Assembly: GCA_030596405.1 (NCBI GenBank)
Contig: JAUVKB010000008.1
Coordinates: 1 to 23,389, forward strand
Length of the DNA stretch: 23,389 bases
Direction of reading: 5' to 3'
Source of the DNA: Deltaproteobacteria bacterium
Lineage (GTDB): Bacteria > Desulfobacterota > Desulfobacteria > Desulfobacterales > JAUVKB01
Below the pieces are notes generated by a model. That model was not told the origin of the DNA, searched no databases, and saw only the letters and a program-made list of their open reading frames with translations. This document shows positions 8,556 through 16,539 of this stretch, one piece after another (the first letter of the stretch is position 1; every line of letters begins with the position of its first letter). The translations under genes and the position numbers were made by a program.

Positions 8556-10160
8556 TTAAATCATTTCAAAAAAATCATTTCCTTTGTCATCAACTATAAT
8601 AAAAGCAGGGAAATTTTCTACATGAATCATAAAAATTGCTTCCATCCCGAGCTCGGGATACTCAAGCGTTTCAACCTTTCTGATGTAGTCTTTCCCTATT
8701 ATAGCAGCAGGCCCTCCTATGGAACCTAGATAGAAGCCGCCATACTGCTGACACGACAATGTAACCTCCCTGGAACGGTTCCCTTTTGCCAGCATAACCA
8801 TAGATCCCCCGCATTGCTGAAACAGAGGCACATAACTATCCATCCTCCCGGCGGTTGTGGGGCCGAATGAACCTGAAGCATATCCTTCAGGTGTTTTTGC
8901 CGGGCCGGCATAATATATAATATGGTCTTTAAAATACTGGGGAAGGTCTTCTCCGTTTTCCAGGCGTTCATTCAGCTTTGCATGCGCAATGTCCCTTGCC
9001 ACAACAATTTTTCCGGAAAGAAGCAGGCGGGTTTTAACAGGGTATTTGGTTAAAATCGCCCTGATCTCATCCATGGGCCGATTTAAATCTATCCGAACGA
9101 CATCCTCATCCGACTCTCGAATATCATGCAAGTATTTAGAAGGATCGGTCTCGAGTTTTTCCAAAAAGATTCCGTCCCTGGTGATTTTCCCCTTAATATT
9201 TCTGTCCGCACTGCAACTTACGCCTATTCCTATCGGACAGGAAGCGCCATGTCTTGGCAAACGTACAACCCTTACGTCGTGACAAAAATATTTTCCCCCG
9301 AACTGTGCGCCTAATCCGAGTCTGCGCGATATTTCAAGGAGTTTTTCTTCCAGATTTTTATCTCTGAACGCATGGCCCAATTCATTCCCGCTTTCCGGAA
9401 GTCTGTCGAGATATCCCGCAGAAGCAAGCTTAACAGTTTTCAGGTTAGCCTCGGCAGAGGTTCCTCCTACAACAAATGCAAGATGATAAGGAGGGCATGC
9501 GGATGTGCCGAGTGATTTCATTTTTTCAGTCATAAAGGGAATAAGCTTTTCCGGAGTCAAAAGTACCTTTGTTTCCTGATAAAGGAATGTCTTGTTTGCA
9601 GAGCCGCCCCCCTTTGCAATAAAGAGAAAATTATAAGAATCTCCACCTGTTGCATAGAGTTCAATCTGAGCTGGAAGATTGCATCCGGTATTAATTTCAT
9701 CAAACATGCTAAGAGGCGCGTTCTGGGAATAACGAAGGTTGTTTTCAGTATATGTGGCGAATATACCTTTAGATATAATTTCTTCGTCGGAAAAACCTGT
9801 CCAGACCTGCTCCCCCTTTTTACCTATTACAACAGCGGTGCCTGTATCCTGGCACATGGGAAACACTCCCTCAGCGGCAATAATTGCATTTTTAAGCATT
9901 TCTGTGGCGACAAACCTGTCATTCCCGGAACTTTCAGGGTCGCCAAGAATTTTTGAAAGAAGCTTTAAATGTGATGCCCTTAAAAAATGCGAAACATCTT
10001 TAAAAGCTTGCTTCGCAAGCAGATAAAGGGCTTCAGGTTCAATTTTTAAAATTTCCCTTCCTTCAAAAGACGATAACGCAATATGCTCTTTTGTCAAAAA
10101 TCTGTATTCGGTCTGATCCTGTCCCAGGGGAAACATTTCCTGATATTTAAAACCAGCCAT
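8556..10160 (-). CDS. fumA: Class I (iron-sulfur) fumarate hydratase, fused form
   Basis: 534 residues, close to the about 548 of E. coli FumA/FumB, so this is the single-chain form with the N-terminal catalytic half fused to the C-terminal half. It interconverts fumarate and malate with an oxygen-sensitive [4Fe-4S] cluster. Cluster ligands are visible: Cys103 in FPMCQDTGTA, Cys222 in GTSACPPYHL and Cys316 in CPIGIGVSC, each two residues from the E. coli ligand numbering (105, 224, 318). The C-terminal half carries YYAGPAKTPEGYASGSFGPT and the SIGGPAAI block. A GGAAGGAG site precedes the ATG, and a sigma-70-like promoter lies about 45 bases upstream of the start. The next gene in the same direction is malate dehydrogenase. 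The gene symbol follows the fused-form convention. Confidence 0.95.
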   Translation of the reverse strand: MAGFKYQEMFPLGQDQTEYRFLTKEHIALSSFEGREILKIEPEALYLLAKQAFKDVSHFLRASHLKLLSKILGDPESSGNDRFVATEMLKNAIIAAEGVFPMCQDTGTAVVIGKKGEQVWTGFSDEEIISKGIFATYTENNLRYSQNAPLSMFDEINTGCNLPAQIELYATGGDSYNFLFIAKGGGSANKTFLYQETKVLLTPEKLIPFMTEKMKSLGTSACPPYHLAFVVGGTSAEANLKTVKLASAGYLDRLPESGNELGHAFRDKNLEEKLLEISRRLGLGAQFGGKYFCHDVRVVRLPRHGASCPIGIGVSCSADRNIKGKITRDGIFLEKLETDPSKYLHDIRESDEDVVRIDLNRPMDEIRAILTKYPVKTRLLLSGKIVVARDIAHAKLNERLENGEDLPQYFKDHIIYYAGPAKTPEGYASGSFGPTTAGRMDSYVPLFQQCGGSMVMLAKGNRSREVTLSCQQYGGFYLGSIGGPAAIIGKDYIRKVETLEYPELGMEAIFMIHVENFPAFIIVDDKGNDFFEMI

Positions 10161-10204
10161 TTTATATACTCCTTCCGCATTCGACCTGTTTTAAACGCTC
10201 CGGC

Positions 10205-10232
10205 AGTATAAAACAAAAGTTTGAAAACTCAA
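10205..10232 (-). promoter_or_regulatory. Likely promoter of the fumarase gene
   Basis: On the minus strand: -35 TTGAGT (10232-10227), a 16-base spacer and -10 TATACT (10210-10205), followed by a short leader and the fumarase Shine-Dalgarno. Sequence match only. Confidence 0.5.
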
Positions 10233-10339
10233 AAACAATTCAACAATTTGAGGGGGGTAGCACAGCGGGCCAAAAAAAACAAGCCATATAATTTATTCTT
10301 CCTTGAAAACCCTGTTTTACAGCGAATTTTCAACATGAT

Positions 10340-10468
10340 TTACCATTTCATCATCCGTTCATAAGCCTTCATGGCACAGAAGTCACCGCACATGCTACAT
10401 ACGTCCCCGTCTTCGCTGTCTGTCCGCCTTTTTTTGGCCGTGTCTGGATTGATCGAGAGGTTAAACAT
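10340..10468 (-). pseudogene. thiC: C-terminal remnant of ThiC (phosphomethylpyrimidine synthase)
   Basis: A 42-codon minus-strand frame from ATG 10468 to TAA 10340. It reads MFNLSINPDTAKKRR, then DVCSMCGDFCAMKAYERMMKW. The first part matches the FNLSxDPxxAxxxR segment near the end of ThiC, and CSMCGxxC is the [4Fe-4S] radical-SAM cysteine motif in the ThiC tail. Full ThiC is about 430 residues or more, so roughly nine tenths of the gene is gone. The break lies at the cold-shock gene's terminator, directly upstream on this strand, suggesting that the csp unit replaced or was inserted into thiC. Too short to be functional. Confidence 0.8.
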
Positions 10469-10476
10469 AAAAAGCC

Positions 10477-10515
10477 AAAAAAAAAGGCACTCCATCATGA
10501 TTCCCTGGAATGCCT
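10477..10515 (-). terminator. Rho-independent terminator of the cold-shock gene
   Basis: On the minus strand the arms AGGCATTCCA (10515-10506) and TGGAGTGCCT (10494-10485) form a 10-bp stem with one G-T pair and an 11-base loop, followed by nine consecutive Ts (10485-10477). It begins 23 bases after the csp stop codon. Confidence 0.85.
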
Positions 10516-10538
10516 CTTTTTAACTCAAAAATAGTGAT

Positions 10539-10739
10539 TTAAACCACAGTTACATTTGCTGCAGCAGGACCTTTTTGACCCTGCTCTATGTCAAAGGTAA
10601 CACGGTCACCCTCATTAAGGGACTTAAATCCTTCCGCATTAATTGCGGAATGGTGGACAAATACATCCGCTCCGTCTTCCTGCTCAATAAATCCAAAGCC
10701 TTTTTGGTCGCTGAACCACTTCACAGTTCCATTAGCCAT
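10539..10739 (-). CDS. Cold-shock protein, CspA family
   Basis: 66 residues, the standard length of a single cold-shock (OB-fold) domain that binds single-stranded RNA and DNA and acts as an RNA chaperone. RNP1 is KGFGFIEQ and RNP2 is DVFVHHSAI; the family opening GTVKWFSDQKGFGF is intact. A strong AAAGGAGG Shine-Dalgarno precedes the ATG. The gene is a self-contained unit, with its own promoter about 125 bases upstream, a long leader and a terminator immediately downstream. Which csp paralogue it is cannot be told from sequence alone. Confidence 0.95.
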   Translation of the reverse strand: MANGTVKWFSDQKGFGFIEQEDGADVFVHHSAINAEGFKSLNEGDRVTFDIEQGQKGPAAANVTVV

Positions 10740-10858
10740 AGTGACATCCTCCTTTCAAAAAATTCTCATAGTTCCAAACTTCAGGTTGCCGCTTTGACAA
10801 ATGAATCTTTCCTTTAGCACGAAACCAGTCCGCCAATTAGGGGCGGCCTTCTATGATT
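10740..10858 (-). promoter_or_regulatory. Long 5' leader of the cold-shock gene
   Basis: About 120 transcribed but untranslated bases separate the predicted start of transcription from the csp ATG. Near its 5' end it can fold CCGCC-(7)-GGCGG (10846-10830). Long structured leaders are typical of cspA-family mRNAs and control their stability and translation at low temperature. That role is inferred here. Confidence 0.45.
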
Positions 10859-10865
10859 GTCGGGG

Positions 10866-10893
10866 ATATTAACCTGTTTTTACATAAAGTCAA
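10866..10893 (-). promoter_or_regulatory. Likely promoter of the cold-shock gene
   Basis: Minus-strand -35 TTGACT (10893-10888), 16-base spacer and -10 TAATAT (10871-10866), both close to sigma-70 consensus, placing transcription start near 10858. Confidence 0.6.
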
Positions 10894-11188
10894 GTGGAAA
10901 GATCGTTTTTTCTTCTGATTTTTTATTATCATGTCACAGAAAATTACTCCTTGACAATATAATTAATATACGGTATCTGAATCGAAATTAATATATTAGG
11001 AACGTTCAAAAAGTACGGATTTAAATTTATAATGATTTTAGAGAACACGCTATCCACACGATTTGATTGTCAAGTCATCGGTTGCCGCAGTATGGTTGCT
11101 GTTTTTTTGCGTTATAATACTCTCGTTATGGGGGATGCAACCGGGTACTAAGCTTTAACGTTAGGCATTATTATCAAGGTCTCTAGTC
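10894..11188 (+). promoter_or_regulatory. Upstream region of the FNT channel gene
   Basis: About 295 non-coding bases. A consensus -35 TTGACA stands at 10951-10956, but the hexamer 17 bases further on (TATCTG) is poor. A consensus TATAAT at 11113-11118 lacks a good -35. A GTTAGGC heptamer (within TAACGTTAGGC, just before 11165) resembles an integron attC core site. No hidden coding frame was recognised. Confidence 0.3.
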
Positions 11189-12019
11189 ATGTCTGAAATC
11201 TTCGGTTTTGACGCTTATTCGCCCAAAGAAATTGCGGAGCGAGTAGAAACAGTGGGCGTTGCCAAGGCCTTCCTTCCTTTACTATCTATGTTAATGCTCG
11301 GTGTGCTCGCTGGGGCATTTATCGGTTTGGGTGCACTCTACTTTGTATTGATTAAGTCCGACGCTTCGTTGGGTTTTGCTGCCACTCAGCTTCTTGGCGG
11401 TTTTGGTTTTTCATTGGGATTGATTCTCGTTGTCGTCGCAGGCGCAGAGTTATTCACTGGAAATAACCTGCTCGCAATGGCATGGGCCGATGGCAAGATT
11501 TCAACCTTTGACCTCCTAAAAAATTGGGTGCTTATCTGTGGCGCCAATTTTATTGGAGCGGTCGGATTGGCAGCGCTGGTATTTCTCTCCGGACATCCTG
11601 AAATGAATAATGGTGAAATTGCAACTCAATATCTCAAAATTGCTGGTGCCAAATGCTCCTTGCCGTTTTGGACTGCTTTCTTTAGAGGAGTTCTGTGCAA
11701 TGTTTTAGTCTGCATGGCAATCTGGATGGCATTTGCCGGACGAAGCGTATTCGATAAATCAGTGGCAATTGTTTTTCCGATTTCGGCTTTCGTTGCCGCC
11801 GGGTTCGAACATAGTGTCGCCAACATGTACTTTATCCCGATGGGGATGCTGGTGAAGGCTTTTGGGAATGTTGGCACGAATGCTTATGCCATCAGCTGGG
11901 TTGGGTTTTTCAAAAATATAGTTCCGGTGATACTTGGTAATCTCGTTGGTGGTAGTGTGCTGGTAGGGTTGGTGTACCACATCATTTACCGACGTGCCGG
12001 GTTGAATGGAAATAACTAA
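11189..12019 (+). CDS. Formate/nitrite transporter (FNT) family channel
   Basis: 276 residues, typical of FocA/NirC pentameric inner-membrane channels, with six hydrophobic segments. Family hallmarks: AGAELFTGNN (84-93) in the broken second helix (omega loop) and FEHSVANMYFIPMG (206-219), with the pore-gating histidine at His208 (His209 in FocA). Lys155 matches the conserved pore Lys. The substrate could be formate, nitrite or another small monovalent anion; the FEHSVANM wording is nearer FocA. The neighbouring glycyl radical enzyme, if formate-producing, would suit it, but that is speculative. Only a weak AAGG lies upstream, unlike the strong GGAGG sites of its neighbours, and codon use looks different from them, hinting at transfer. 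Confidence 0.85.
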   Translation: MSEIFGFDAYSPKEIAERVETVGVAKAFLPLLSMLMLGVLAGAFIGLGALYFVLIKSDASLGFAATQLLGGFGFSLGLILVVVAGAELFTGNNLLAMAWADGKISTFDLLKNWVLICGANFIGAVGLAALVFLSGHPEMNNGEIATQYLKIAGAKCSLPFWTAFFRGVLCNVLVCMAIWMAFAGRSVFDKSVAIVFPISAFVAAGFEHSVANMYFIPMGMLVKAFGNVGTNAYAISWVGFFKNIVPVILGNLVGGSVLVGLVYHIIYRRAGLNGNN

Positions 12020-12109
12020 ACAATCGCCTCAATTCGGACACGCTTCGGTAATGTGTGCTGTTAGAATCATTCAACAAAACATTTTATTATAAACAGTTTG
12101 GAGGTAATT

Positions 12110-12895
12110 ATGAACGATAATAATGTACTACTGTTGGAAGAACGGGATGGAGTGGCGCTATTGACGCTGAATCGTCCAAAAGCGATGAATTCTTTAAATT
12201 TTAAGTTACTTCACGCCATTAAAGAGCAGATCGAAACGCTTCGCAACAACCCTGATATCAGGGTTGTCATTATTACGGGAGCAGGACAAAAGGCTTTTTG
12301 TTCGGGCGCTGATTTAAAGGAACGTATCACTCTGACCGAACTTCAAGTTAAAGAATTTATTTATACCATACGAAATCTGTTTACTTATATTGAAAATCTT
12401 AACAAGCCCGTTATTGCGGGAATTAACGGTGTTGCCCTTGGTGGAGGAACGGAACTTTCTTTGGCAAGCGATATCCGGATTGCATCCACAAACGCTACTA
12501 TGGGCCTTACGGAAGCACGGCTTGCCATCATCCCAGGCGCCGGAGGCACTCAAAGGCTGCCCCGGTTGATCGGCAGGGGCAAGGCCAAGGAACTTATATT
12601 TACCGGTCGCAGGGTTGATGCTAAGGAAGCTCTTGAAATCGGCATGGTTAATAAAATTTGTGAGCCGGATGCATTGATAGACGAATGCAAAAAAATGGCA
12701 AACATGATTTGTGAAACAGGGCCGATAGCCCTGGAACAGGCCAAATTTGCAATTAATTACGGCATAGAGACCGACATTAACACCGGTCTTGCCATTGAAT
12801 CCCATGCGTATTGGGTTACCATACCTACCAAGGATCGTCTGGAAGGGCTTGCCGCTTTCAGGGAAAAGAGAAAACCCGTTTACAAGGGAATATAA
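12110..12895 (+). CDS. Enoyl-CoA hydratase family protein, candidate 3-methylglutaconyl-CoA hydratase
   Basis: 261 residues, crotonase fold. The start at 12110 is preferred because GGAGG lies just before it; an in-frame TTG at 12098 would overlap that site. The oxyanion-hole regions are FCSGADLKER (63-72) and ALGGGTELSL (109-118). Both hydratase glutamates are present: Glu115 in GGGTEL and Glu135 in LTEARLAIIPGAGGTQRLPR, so it should be a true hydratase and not an isomerase. It lies 37 bases before a methylcrotonyl-CoA-carboxylase-type gene and two genes before an HMG-CoA-lyase-like gene. This suggests hydration of 3-methylglutaconyl-CoA to HMG-CoA in leucine/isovalerate breakdown. A general short-chain enoyl-CoA hydratase is the alternative. 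Confidence 0.9.
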   Translation: MNDNNVLLLEERDGVALLTLNRPKAMNSLNFKLLHAIKEQIETLRNNPDIRVVIITGAGQKAFCSGADLKERITLTELQVKEFIYTIRNLFTYIENLNKPVIAGINGVALGGGTELSLASDIRIASTNATMGLTEARLAIIPGAGGTQRLPRLIGRGKAKELIFTGRRVDAKEALEIGMVNKICEPDALIDECKKMANMICETGPIALEQAKFAINYGIETDINTGLAIESHAYWVTIPTKDRLEGLAAFREKRKPVYKGI

Positions 12896-12932
12896 TATAA
12901 ATTTTACAATTAATATTACATAAGGATTCGAC

Positions 12933-14534
12933 ATGACGGATAAAAAAACCAAAAACAGAGCCCATTGGGAAAATGAAGAAAAAAAACTGGATGAACTGGT
13001 TGACAAGGCCATGTGGCCGGGGGGAGAAAAAGCCGTCGAAAGACTGGCAAAACAGAAAAAACGCCCGGTGCGGGAATTGATAAGTAAATTAATAGATAAA
13101 GGCACACGGTTTTATGAGCTTTCTCGTATTGCAGGATTCGGCATGAATTATCCCGAAGTCAAAGATGTTCCATGCGGGGGCATGGTGACCGGTTTAGGGA
13201 AAATTCACGGTAACTGGACCATGATTATGGCAAACGACAGCAGGGTAAAAGCCGGAACTTATTTTCCCATCACCCTGAAAAAACATATGCGCGCTCAGGC
13301 CATTGCCGACCGTTGCGGGATTAATACCGTATATATCGCTGATTCAGGAGGCGCTTTTTTACCCATGCAGGCTGACGTTTTTCCTGATGACCAGCAGTTT
13401 GGTTCCATGTTTTACAATATGGCCCGCATGTCGGCAAAGGGCCTTAAGCAGATAACCCTGAGCACAGGAGGTAACACGGCAGGCGGAGCATATATAGTCT
13501 TTATGGCATGCCAGTCGGTGATGATTGATAAACTGTCATACTCTTTTCTGGGCGGCCCTCCGCTTGTGAAGATGGCAACAGGTGAAGTTATTTCTGCTGA
13601 AAATTTGGGCGGCGCAACCGTGCACACACAAATTTCAGGAGGGGCGGATAATTTTTGTAAAGATCAGAGTGAAGCTATTGAAAAGGTAAGGGAGATTTTG
13701 TCCCTTGAACCCCCACAAAAATTATATTCGCACCGGTATCCTGAGGCTCCTCCCCGTGTTCCCGAAGAGTCAATTTATGATGCTCTTCCGGCAACCATAC
13801 ATCGGAGCATAAACGTCCGTAAAGTTCTTGAGGCAATTGCAGATGACAGCGCTTTTCATGAATACAAAAAAAACTATGCTCCCGGCAGAGGAAGCAATAT
13901 AGCAACAGGTAAAATACGCATTAAAGGGCTTCCAGTCGGCGTGATTGCATCCAATGGAGTCGGCATCGTATTTGTGGAATCCGCGCGCAAGGTCACAGAA
14001 TGGATTGTACGATGCTCACAGGAAAAAATTCCGATTCTTTTTATACAGAATTCTCCCGGTTACATGGTCGGGACGGAATCAGAACATATGGGGATCGGCA
14101 AATACGGCGCAGACATGGTAAGAGCGGTTTCGTGCGCCCAGGTACCGCGAATCCAGCTTGTGATCGGCCCTGATAACGGCGCTGCAAATTACGGCATGTG
14201 CGGAAGGGCCTACCGTCCTCATTTCCTCTTTGACACCATGCGCGGACGCACGTCGGTAATGAGCGGCCGGAGTGCGGCGGGCGTGCTTTTATCGATCGAG
14301 GAACGGAAACGTGAGGTCAAGGGGAATCCCATGTCGGAAGAAGAAAGGCAGGCGTTTAGTGAAAAAATGATCGAAAAGTATGACGGAGAAGCACACCCAT
14401 TCTATTGCGGTGCACGCATATTAAATGACAGGGTACTCAAATTTGCTGAGATCCGCGACTGGCTCGCTATGGCATTTGAGATAAGTCTGCTGAAACCGAT
14501 AGGTGAGCCTGCTTTTGGGAACTTCCGCTTTTAA
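12933..14534 (+). CDS. Acyl-CoA carboxylase carboxyltransferase (beta) subunit, 3-methylcrotonyl-CoA type
   Basis: 533 residues, the usual length for MccB-type biotin-dependent carboxyltransferases. The N-terminal half has PCGGMVTGLGKIHG, ANDSRVKAGTYFPIT, DSGGAFLPMQADVFPD and TAGGAYIVFMA; the C-terminal half has FIQNSPGYMVGTE, GPDNGAANYGMCGRAYRPHF and SGRSAAGVL. The DSGGAxLPxQADVFPD block is characteristic of methylcrotonyl-CoA carboxylase beta subunits rather than of propionyl-CoA carboxylase. The reaction would be carboxybiotin + 3-methylcrotonyl-CoA to 3-methylglutaconyl-CoA. It needs a biotin carboxylase/biotin carrier partner, and none is encoded in this window. AAGGA precedes the ATG. 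Middle gene of the hydratase-carboxyltransferase-lyase cluster. A related enoyl-CoA substrate remains possible. Confidence 0.85.
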   Translation: MTDKKTKNRAHWENEEKKLDELVDKAMWPGGEKAVERLAKQKKRPVRELISKLIDKGTRFYELSRIAGFGMNYPEVKDVPCGGMVTGLGKIHGNWTMIMANDSRVKAGTYFPITLKKHMRAQAIADRCGINTVYIADSGGAFLPMQADVFPDDQQFGSMFYNMARMSAKGLKQITLSTGGNTAGGAYIVFMACQSVMIDKLSYSFLGGPPLVKMATGEVISAENLGGATVHTQISGGADNFCKDQSEAIEKVREILSLEPPQKLYSHRYPEAPPRVPEESIYDALPATIHRSINVRKVLEAIADDSAFHEYKKNYAPGRGSNIATGKIRIKGLPVGVIASNGVGIVFVESARKVTEWIVRCSQEKIPILFIQNSPGYMVGTESEHMGIGKYGADMVRAVSCAQVPRIQLVIGPDNGAANYGMCGRAYRPHFLFDTMRGRTSVMSGRSAAGVLLSIEERKREVKGNPMSEEERQAFSEKMIEKYDGEAHPFYCGARILNDRVLKFAEIRDWLAMAFEISLLKPIGEPAFGNFRF

Positions 14535-14612
14535 TGTTTAAAACAATATATTTATTTAGCGCAGGAAAATTATCTGAAATTTAAAAAATTATTTAAAAAG
14601 GAGATAATAGCC

Positions 14613-15779
14613 ATGACAGAATATGATTACTGGAAAATATTTGAAAGAATGCCTAAAAAGGTAACCGTGGGCGACATTACCATCAGAGACGGTTTTCAAC
14701 ACGAAGAAAAATTCATCTCTACCGCGGCAAAGATTTTTTATCTGGAAGAACTTATTTTTGCAGGTTGCCGTGATATCGAAGTAACCAATCTTGGCAATCC
14801 ATACCTGATGCCGCAATTTAAAGATGCGGAAGAACTGTTTGTTCACTTGAGAGGGGATCGCTTTAAAAAGCGCTGTGAAAGAAAAGGCGTTAACTATGAT
14901 GACATTTGCCTGACAGCCATTACAATCCGTGAACCTGCCGTAGACCGCGCCATAGAGATGAAAAAAAGGGGAATCGGGCCTGATCGCATATTGATGATGG
15001 TCTCTACCGAAGAAGAACATCATTTTGCCAATTCCGGAACAACGCTTCCCGACTATTGGGCTGAAGCGGAACGATGTATCAAAAAATGTAATGACGCGGG
15101 CATAAAAATGTGCGGCACGGTCAGCACAATCTGGGGCAGTCCGATCGGGGGCGCCACGGATCTGAAAGACGCTGTTGAATTTACAAAACGATTTTTGGAA
15201 ATCGGCGCGCATGATATTGAACATGCCGATCACGACGGCAGCGCTTCCGCTGCTGATGTTTATAGATATTTTTCCATGATACTGGATGAAATTCCCAACC
15301 CCGAATATCATATCGCCCATTTTCATGAGACAAAACGTGTGGCTTCAGCATCGGTTCTGGCTGCTCTGCATGCGGGAATTACAATCTTTGAGGCAACCCT
15401 TGGAGGTCTTGGCGGGCAACCTGCCAACTTCCTGGATGACTGCCCCACAAAAGGAACAGGTGAATATTATTATGATGATCCACGCTATGTCGGGCTCATT
15501 ACTCTGGAAGATACTCTGGTTCAGATTGACGAGATGGGGATTGAGCATGGTTATGATATCGACCGGATCCTCTGGCTGGGCAGACAGATGGAAAAAACCA
15601 TCGGCCGGCGACTCCGCTCCGAAGCTATTATTAATGGACGGACATTGAAAGAAGGTCATATGGAGTACGCCAGACCGGGCCTTCCAAAAAGAAAGGAAAA
15701 ATTAGGCGAAAAACCTGGCCAAAAACTGCCGAAAGGCTGGAGTGAGAAGGCTGTCTTGCCTGAACGGTGTCGAGCATAA
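14613..15779 (+). CDS. HMG-CoA-lyase-like TIM-barrel protein with variant catalytic loop
   Basis: 388 residues, DRE-TIM metallolyase superfamily, longer than the usual about 300 for HMG-CoA lyase, mainly at the C-terminus. The catalytic Arg-Asp pair is Arg25-Asp26 (TIRDGFQHE). The IEVTNLGNPYLMPQ block follows the lyase pattern IEVTSFVSPKxVPQ. Metal ligands His236 and His238 lie in HFHET. In the glycine-rich loop, where HMG-CoA lyases have GLGGCPYA with the catalytic cysteine, this protein has GLGGQPAN: Cys is Gln269, with another Cys eight residues on (Cys277). A strong AAAAGGAGAT precedes the start, and a long hairpin follows the stop. Position after the carboxyltransferase supports cleavage of HMG-CoA or a related acid to acetyl-CoA plus a keto acid, but the missing Cys means the exact reaction is open. 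Confidence 0.75.
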   Translation: MTEYDYWKIFERMPKKVTVGDITIRDGFQHEEKFISTAAKIFYLEELIFAGCRDIEVTNLGNPYLMPQFKDAEELFVHLRGDRFKKRCERKGVNYDDICLTAITIREPAVDRAIEMKKRGIGPDRILMMVSTEEEHHFANSGTTLPDYWAEAERCIKKCNDAGIKMCGTVSTIWGSPIGGATDLKDAVEFTKRFLEIGAHDIEHADHDGSASAADVYRYFSMILDEIPNPEYHIAHFHETKRVASASVLAALHAGITIFEATLGGLGGQPANFLDDCPTKGTGEYYYDDPRYVGLITLEDTLVQIDEMGIEHGYDIDRILWLGRQMEKTIGRRLRSEAIINGRTLKEGHMEYARPGLPKRKEKLGEKPGQKLPKGWSEKAVLPERCRA

Positions 15780-15783
15780 CAGT

Positions 15784-15828
15784 TTTTACATTTTGTGTCG
15801 CAGCTTTGCTGCGGCACAAAATGTAAAA
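15784..15828. terminator. Long hairpin ending the hydratase-carboxyltransferase-lyase cluster
   Basis: The two 21-base arms (15784-15804 and 15808-15828) pair throughout with one G-T pair and a 3-base TTT loop, starting just after the lyase-like stop codon. The stem ends in TTTT/AAAA, so it could terminate in either direction, though no long T-run follows on the plus strand. Confidence 0.7.
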
Positions 15829-15933
15829 CGGCTATTCTTTTTCAACATCCGTGTGCATGTCATCCCTTCTCCTTCACCTGATTTTTTCCCGACAGCCGTC
15901 TTAAAGGCGGAAAAAACTGCAAAACAATAATTG

Positions 15934-15962
15934 TTGACCTTCTGTAACAAAGCATTTATATT
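15934..15962 (+). promoter_or_regulatory. Promoter of the exported Sti1-like protein
   Basis: -35 TTGACC (15934-15939), 17-base spacer and -10 TATATT (15957-15962), about 50 bases before the ATG at 16015. Confidence 0.6.
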
Positions 15963-16014
15963 TTTTTTATTCTCATAGACACATAAGACAACAATGCTAT
16001 CGAAAGAGAAAATA

Positions 16015-16530
16015 ATGAAACGTATACTTGCTTGCTTTTTCTTTTTACTGGGAATTTTATGCGGTGATGTGATTGCTGAAAATCCAAGAGGAATAGACCC
16101 AAGAGAAATAGAATTGACTGACGGCAGCTCGATTTCCGGGAAAATCGTCTCTTTTAGTAATGGTGTCTACACATTGAAATCGGACAGTCTCGGCACAATA
16201 AAAATTAATGAATCAAAAATCCGGGCAATCCGTCTGAAATCTTGTAATACAACCCAGGATACAAGCGCGGAGAAACACGATAATTCACTGAAAAGATCTA
16301 TGGCTGCAGAAACACAAGTCCTCAGGGAAACTATGATGCAAGACAATGACATCATAAATATCATCTTCTCGCTGCAAAGCGATCCTGACTTTCAGAAAGT
16401 TCTACAGGATCCGGCTATAATAGAAGCGATAACTTCGGGCGACATGGATACACTTATGTCTAACCCAAATTTTATAAAATTGACGGGCAACCGGAAGGTC
16501 CAGGAGATTAAAAGAAAACTTCTTGATTAA
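16015..16530 (+). CDS. Exported protein of unknown function with an Sti1-like C-terminal motif
   Basis: 171 residues from ATG 16015, chosen because a purine-rich GAAAGAG lies at the right distance. An in-frame ATG at 15994 would add seven residues ahead of the signal peptide. The N-terminus is a signal peptide (MKRILACFFFLLGILCG) with a likely cleavage after VIA. Its Cys does not sit in a good lipobox. Residues about 35-75 (ELTDGSSISGKIVSF to KINESKIRAIRL) look like a small SH3/Sm-like beta barrel. Residues about 120-171 have the DP-containing pattern SDPDFQKVLQDPAIIEAI...LMSNPNFIKL, resembling the Sti1/heat-shock-chaperonin-binding motif. Monocistronic, with its own promoter and a hairpin after the stop. 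Location would be the periplasm. Function not known. Confidence 0.8.
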   Translation: MKRILACFFFLLGILCGDVIAENPRGIDPREIELTDGSSISGKIVSFSNGVYTLKSDSLGTIKINESKIRAIRLKSCNTTQDTSAEKHDNSLKRSMAAETQVLRETMMQDNDIINIIFSLQSDPDFQKVLQDPAIIEAITSGDMDTLMSNPNFIKLTGNRKVQEIKRKLLD

Positions 16531-16539
16531 AAAGGGCTT

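Noticed and set aside
12314..13105. 263-codon minus-strand frame over the hydratase and carboxyltransferase genes
   Set aside because: Shadow of two well-supported plus-strand genes; its product shows no family pattern.
12933..14534. Glutaconyl-CoA decarboxylase alpha subunit as identity of the carboxyltransferase
   Set aside because: The DSGGAFLPMQADVFPD and ANDSRVKAGTYFPIT blocks follow methylcrotonyl-CoA carboxylase beta subunits; length 533 also fits that family better.
14589..15326. 245-codon minus-strand frame over the lyase-like gene
   Set aside because: Antisense shadow; the plus strand encodes a conserved TIM-barrel protein with a good ribosome binding site.
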